A DNA stretch of 64,000 nucleotides from Lottia gigantea. Taxonomy: Eukaryota > Mollusca > Gastropoda > Lottiidae. The notes below the pieces were generated by a model. The model searched no databases. It saw only the letters and a program-made list of their open reading frames with translations, and was not told where the DNA came from. The position numbers and the translations under genes were made by a program. Within the stretch, counting starts at the first letter, position 1; every line of letters begins with the position of its first letter. Below, piece by piece: positions 60,003 through 64,000 of the stretch. The DNA is taken from positions 602,943 to 666,942 of the forward strand of contig NW_008707245.1 of assembly GCF_000327385.1 (NCBI RefSeq). Reading direction: 5' to 3'.

Positions 60003-60486
60003 TAAGGTCATAGGTCATAGTTCAAAGTTCAGATGCTGCATTTTGTCACGTTGCGTCATTTATCTCGGCAATTTCTGCGCTCAAATATAAATTTTTGTCA
60101 GCAAAATAGCCGTCAAGACTTCGACTGATAAAATGCAGTATCTGAACATCAGCCGGGCTCATCGTCGATCTACCAGTAGTTGCTGTATTATAGCTCATTA
60201 GAGAGAGCATCATCTTTTGGTGGATATTTATCTTGGATTGCGAATTGAACATTTATTTCTCTTGTATAATCATCGTTGTATTTATCATTAAAATATTTTA
60301 AGCCTTTTGCGATATGGTTTTGAATTATTTGAGTGCATCGCGAGGTTATGGGTGACCCATTGGATTGTCTGTTGTGCTGTTAAAGATTCTTATAGACTAG
60401 AATCTGCAGAGGAGGCAATTGAAACAGGCCCTCCCAAGCCCCCCCCCCCCCTCCCATACATAACGACTGAAAAACACATCAAAGTT

Positions 60487-61177
60487 TTAATCATCCTTAT
60501 TTTTACAAACATTTCCGAAGAAACCGATTTTTCTGCCTCCACAATCCAGTTCTCCACAGCAATGTTGAATACCACTGCATTCCTCGTTCATTCGGGAACA
60601 TCTACCCAGCTTCCAATGGATACCCCATTCTCTCTTCTCGGCGCTCCTAAATCAAAGGTAATGGGGATTTAAGAGGACTGAAAGAAGTTTTACAGAAGCA
60701 CAAGAGACCAACAAATGCCCAAAGACTCATAGAGGCCCAAAAAGCTCATGGAGGTTCATGCAAGTGTTTGTCCCTTAGATGTTTAAAGTTTTACAGAGGT
60801 ACCAATGTTTACAGAGCCACTCACCCCCCAAAATGGTAAGAAAGATCTCCTACCTTTTAAGTACTCTATCAATATGGTCTGCAACAGTATCAACGGCATC
60901 TCTGGCACTCAGTTCCTTTGCTACAAAATACAAGTCATGAAGCATGAACATAAAATATGGTGAATTGGGTACCGTCGACCAAAGAAACTTGCCGAAGACA
61001 AAGCCGTATTCGGATTATGTTGCCCCCGCCCCCCACCCCCCCACCCTTTTAGGTGGATATTATAATATCCTTACATGCTTTTCGAACCCATTGCTACCAT
61101 AAAGTATACATAAACACCTTACCTTCAGAAACCAAAACCAAGGTTGCCACGAAAGCGAGAAGTAACACAAGCTTCAT
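60487..61177 (-). CDS. Secreted inhibitor-cystine-knot prepropeptide 2 (3 exons, 93 aa)
   Basis: Exons in transcript order 61177-61123, 60920-60854 and 60646-60487; phases 1 then 2, as in ICK gene 1. Signal peptide MKLVLLLAFVATLVLVSE. Pro-segment AKELSARDAVDTVADHIDRV, then LK and a split Arg codon at the exon 2/3 junction, then SAEKR as a second dibasic site. The mature part (about 47 residues, starting EWGIHW) has cysteines as C-x6-C-x5-CC-x4-C-x11-C, the ICK framework; the first two loops have exactly the lengths of ICK gene 1, and both end NGVCKPKD / GNVCKNKD, so the genes are paralogues despite low overall similarity. No ORF of useful length marks this gene; it was found by reading the exons. 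AATAAA on the minus strand at 60257-60252 is a likely poly(A) signal. Function unknown. Confidence 0.85.
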
Positions 61178-61240
61178 TTTGTATATGTCCTTGCAGCTGT
61201 CTGATACAGAAATAAATTAAGTCAAAAATAAGCTCCGAGA

Positions 61241-61247
61241 TATATAT
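61241..61247 (-). promoter_or_regulatory. Candidate TATA box of ICK gene 2
   Basis: TATATAT on the minus strand about 65 bp before the ATG, matching the position of the TATA box in ICK gene 1. Confidence 0.4.
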
Positions 61248-61254
61248 TCCATTC

Positions 61255-62020
61255 TCAAATTTCATCATTCCTAATTAGGTTTTATTTCTAGCATTTTTGA
61301 TTGGTTATTAATATCATTGCAGCCAATCAGAATCGGAGATATACAACCCGTGACAGTAAGTGGTTAATTGTCCGTCATTAGAGTTAATAAATGTCATTTG
61401 CCTGATAATTTGGGTGTATGAACTTTAGAATGCTGATTCTAGATGGAACACGTGGCAAAAGTGGAGGAGGAGGGGGATAGAGAGGGAGGGGGGAGGTCGG
61501 GGGTGGATGTGTGAGGCTGATGATGCAGTGTCAACACGTCTAGCTTGAGCATCTCGAAATCCCCATTCCCCAACCGATCAAAACACCGAAATTCAGATTT
61601 TGTTCAAACCAACCGAGAGCCATCATCGTCGTGGCTCGGTAATATTGTAGACGAACCGTAAGCAGGATGCTAATTCTGAAACGTGTTGAGGTCAGAAGCA
61701 ATGAAGTTGGAACTGCTGGTATACCCCTACATATGTCCATGTTATTAAGTTCATCTTTTATTCAGCTAGATATTATTAGAAGGACCTTTCATGACTAATG
61801 GATAATTGGTCTTTGAATTGGTAGATGTAAGGTCATTCGAAATGTTAAATTTAATGCCACTGAAATTCATTCGAGGTTGGACCAATTGGTCGTGGTCTAG
61901 TTTGCTATCAATTAAGCTCGAGATCAAGGCCTAGCTGGCCATTCTGATGAAAAAATAAAAACAAAAACATAAATGGTGGAGGCGGGTGAAATACCAACAA
62001 TATTTTTTTCTATAAAATAA
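61255..62020. other. Intergenic region
   Basis: Purine-rich run near 61462-61508. No exon was seen on either strand. Confidence 0.45.
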
Positions 62021-62023
62021 CGA

Positions 62024-62029
62024 TTTATT
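62024..62029 (-). terminator. Poly(A) signal of the repeat-exon precursor gene
   Basis: AATAAA on the minus strand 54 nt past the stop at 62083-62085, and 137 nt past the stop at 62166-62168. Confidence 0.65.
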
Positions 62030-62082
62030 TAGATACAAAATCTGCAAATACAAAATTACTAATGCATGCTGTTTTAATTTGA

Positions 62083-64000
62083 TTATCGTCTGTCGTTATC
62101 TCGGCTGTTATCATCGTCACGTTTGTCGTTATCTCGGCTGTTATCATCATCTCGTTTGTCGATATCTACGCTGATGTCATCAACATCATCACGTTTGTCG
62201 TTATCTCGGCTGTTATCATCATCTCGTTTGTCGTTATCTCGGCTGTTATCGTTATCTCGGCTGTTATCACCATCACGTTTGTCGTTATCTCGGCTGTGTC
62301 ATCATCATCATCACGTTTGTCGTTATCTCGGCTGTTATCATCATCTCGTTTGTCGTTATCTCGACTGTTATCATCATCTCGTTTGTCGTTATCTCGGCTG
62401 TTATCATCATCACGTTTGTCGTTATCTCGACTGTTATCATCATCACGTTTGTCGATATCTAGGCTGATGTCATCATCACCATCACGTTTGTCGTTATCTC
62501 GGCTGTTATCATCATCACGTTTGTCGTTATCTCGGCTGTTATCATCATCTCGTTTGTCGTTATCTCGGCTGTTATCATCATCACGTTTGTCGTTATCTCG
62601 ACTGTTATCATCATCACGTTTGTCGTTATCTCGGCTGTTATCATCATCTCGTTTGTCGTTATCTCGGCTGTTATCATCATCTCGTTTGTCGTTATCTCGG
62701 CTGTTATCATCATCACGCTTGTCGGTATCTCGGCTGTCGTCTAATCTGTAAAATAAGCATAAAATCTCCAAAATTCAACAGTAATTCCAGTTTGGATTAA
62801 TAAAATAAGAAATAGAATTTAGCTGTTATCTAGTAAAATGGCAAATCCAATTTTTGGCAACACAAAAATAGCAATTTCTACCTTTTTGTGAATACTTCTT
62901 CAACATCAGCTCCGAATTCATTGAGTTCTTTAGCGGCATCTTCGCCAAACTGGTCCAATTTTTTACCAGCTTCTTCTGCGCCGTCTCCTGCAACCAAAAT
63001 GTAGATATATATGAGAATTCTCAACATTAGGTATTCATTAGCATAAAATGTTTTATCAACATACTCGAAATCGAAAAGAAAACAGACTCGTTACCTCTTT
63101 TCTTAGTAAAAACATCAGCAACATCTTCACCAAATTCATCAAGTTCCTCGCCAGCATCTTCTGCTGCGTCACCTCGTTTTTGATCGGCTCTAGAATGTAC
63201 AGCAGTATAATCTTACACGAAGCTCAAATCTTGTTGCTGCCATGTTCAAAATCAAACGTTTTTCGAGCATCAAAAGCTTTACAAAAATCGTAAAAGAGAT
63301 GCCCACCTTCGTTTCTTGGTAAAAACATCAGCAACATCTTCGCCAAATTCATCAAGTTCCTCGCCAACGTCTGTAGCTAAATCTCCTCGTTTTTGATGGG
63401 ATCTGGAGTAAGAAATCGTGGTTTCAGAACTTGGACATCAAAAGGAGACCCATCAGGATCAAAAAGATCAAAGAAATCAAAAGCTTCCTAAAATCTCAAC
63501 AAAAAAAAATTCCCACCTTCGTTTCTTGGTAAAAACATCAGCAACATCTTCGCCAAATTCATCAAGTTCCTCGCCGACGTCTGTAGCTAAATCTCCTCGT
63601 TTTTGATGGGATCTGAAAAGGAAATCGTGGCTTTAAGAATTTGGACATGAAAGGGAGAAACTATGGGAGATTAGAATGATTAACGTCATCAAAAAGTTTC
63701 CAAAAAAAAAAATCTTAAAAGAGATGCCCACCGTCGTTTCTTGGTAAAAACATCAGCCACATCTTCACCAGCTTCATCAAGTGCCTCACCGACATCCTCT
63801 CCTAAATCACCTCGTCTTTCGTGGGATCTGAAAAAGGTAATTTTGGCTTTTAGAATTCTGAAGGCGAGGTATCAATAGCTTTCCCAAAATCATTAAACTT
63901 GATCTTTTACTTACCTTCTTTTCTTGGTAAAAACGTCTTCAACATCTTCACCAAATTCATCAAGTTCCTCACCAGCATCTTCTGCTGCGTCACCTCGTTT
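62083..64000 (-). CDS. Repeat-exon secretory precursor with dibasic sites (3' part; 5' end outside the window)
   Basis: Exons in transcript order: (>64000)-63915, 63827-63732, 63612-63517, 63402-63307, 63189-63095, 62987-62882, then a last exon from 62745. Three of these exons are 96 nt long with phase 2 at both ends, so they can be duplicated without breaking the frame. Each encodes about 32 residues: SHQKRGDLATDVGEELDEFG then EDVADVFTKKR, with dibasic KR before and after an acidic, probably helical segment. The 62882-62987 exon begins in phase 1 and ends at a split Arg codon after FTK. The last exon is an array of DDDNSRDNDKR units: one LDDSRDTDKR, seven copies, DGDDDISLDIDKR, then four more copies. 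A 5-nt length change near 62300 then shifts the frame and the ORF ends at 62166; the KR frame is open again beyond it and ends DNDRR-stop at 62083. The signal peptide is not in the window. Proprotein-convertase processing into many acidic peptides is inferred; an Asp-rich mineral-binding matrix protein is the alternative. Confidence 0.8.
62100..62745. repeat. Coding minisatellite, 33-bp unit, about 18 copies
   Basis: Plus-strand unit GTCGTTATCTCGGCTGTTAT then CATCATCTCGTTT (or CACGTTT). 33 bp gives 11 codons on the minus strand. The long plus-strand Ser/Leu/Arg frames are shadows. Confidence 0.93.

Noticed and set aside
62123-62751. Plus-strand Ser/Leu/Arg repeat frames
   Set aside because: Shadows of the minus-strand coding array, which joins by a clean splice to the upstream repeated exons.
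1-64000. Retroviral, LTR or other reverse-transcriptase-bearing elements
   Set aside because: No polymerase, integrase or capsid motifs and no long terminal repeats were seen in any frame; mobile DNA here is limited to SINE, MITE and unknown short repeats.

Overview
The window is AT-rich eukaryotic DNA with spliced genes (GT-AG introns), poly(A) signals, Pol III-derived SINEs, TTAA-flanked MITEs and a very high density of minisatellites. The gene content points to a lophotrochozoan animal, most likely a gastropod mollusc: a SERINC gene, a PKA-inhibitor gene, EGF/VWD/C8 secreted proteins, and cystine-knot prepropeptides built like conopeptides. The species assignment is inference only.

Layout. 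1-10.9 kb: no coding exon found, about a dozen tandem arrays, one MITE. 10.9-11.9 kb (+): a two-exon coding region for a cAMP-dependent protein kinase inhibitor (PKI), with a long probable 3'UTR, then a degenerate 28S rRNA fragment near 13.6 kb. 14.9-18.2 kb and 21.4-23.8 kb (+): two tandem paralogues, six exons each, encoding signal peptide - EGF - VWD-like - C8-like proteins of 353 and 350 residues. 25.5-27.4 kb (+): a long ORF of about 491 codons with a basic NLS-like motif and a single C-terminal membrane segment; family not recognised. 28-47 kb: minisatellites, SINE/MITE copies and a few doubtful exons. 47.06-47.71 kb (+): three small exons that may be the 3' end of an unidentified gene. 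50.3-51.05 kb: a 32-bp minisatellite with higher-order structure. 52.45-57.41 kb (-): a complete 13-exon SERINC gene (464 residues) with a 12-nt microexon and a CRE/CCAAT-containing promoter. 58.9-61.2 kb: two convergent three-exon genes for secreted inhibitor-cystine-knot (ICK) peptides, one on each strand. 62.1 to beyond 64 kb (-): a precursor gene made of serially duplicated 96-nt exons, each carrying an acidic segment bounded by dibasic sites, ending in an array of 11-residue acidic repeats separated by Lys-Arg.

The most interesting part is the right end (58.8-64 kb). The two ICK genes and the repeat-exon gene share intron phases (1, then 2), and in all three the last intron splits a codon of the dibasic cleavage site. 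This suggests one family of secretory precursors in which the pro-exon is kept and the last, payload exon differs: knottin in two genes, acidic repeat in the third. None of these exons except the single-exon pieces is visible as a long ORF; they were assembled by reading splice sites and phases by eye.
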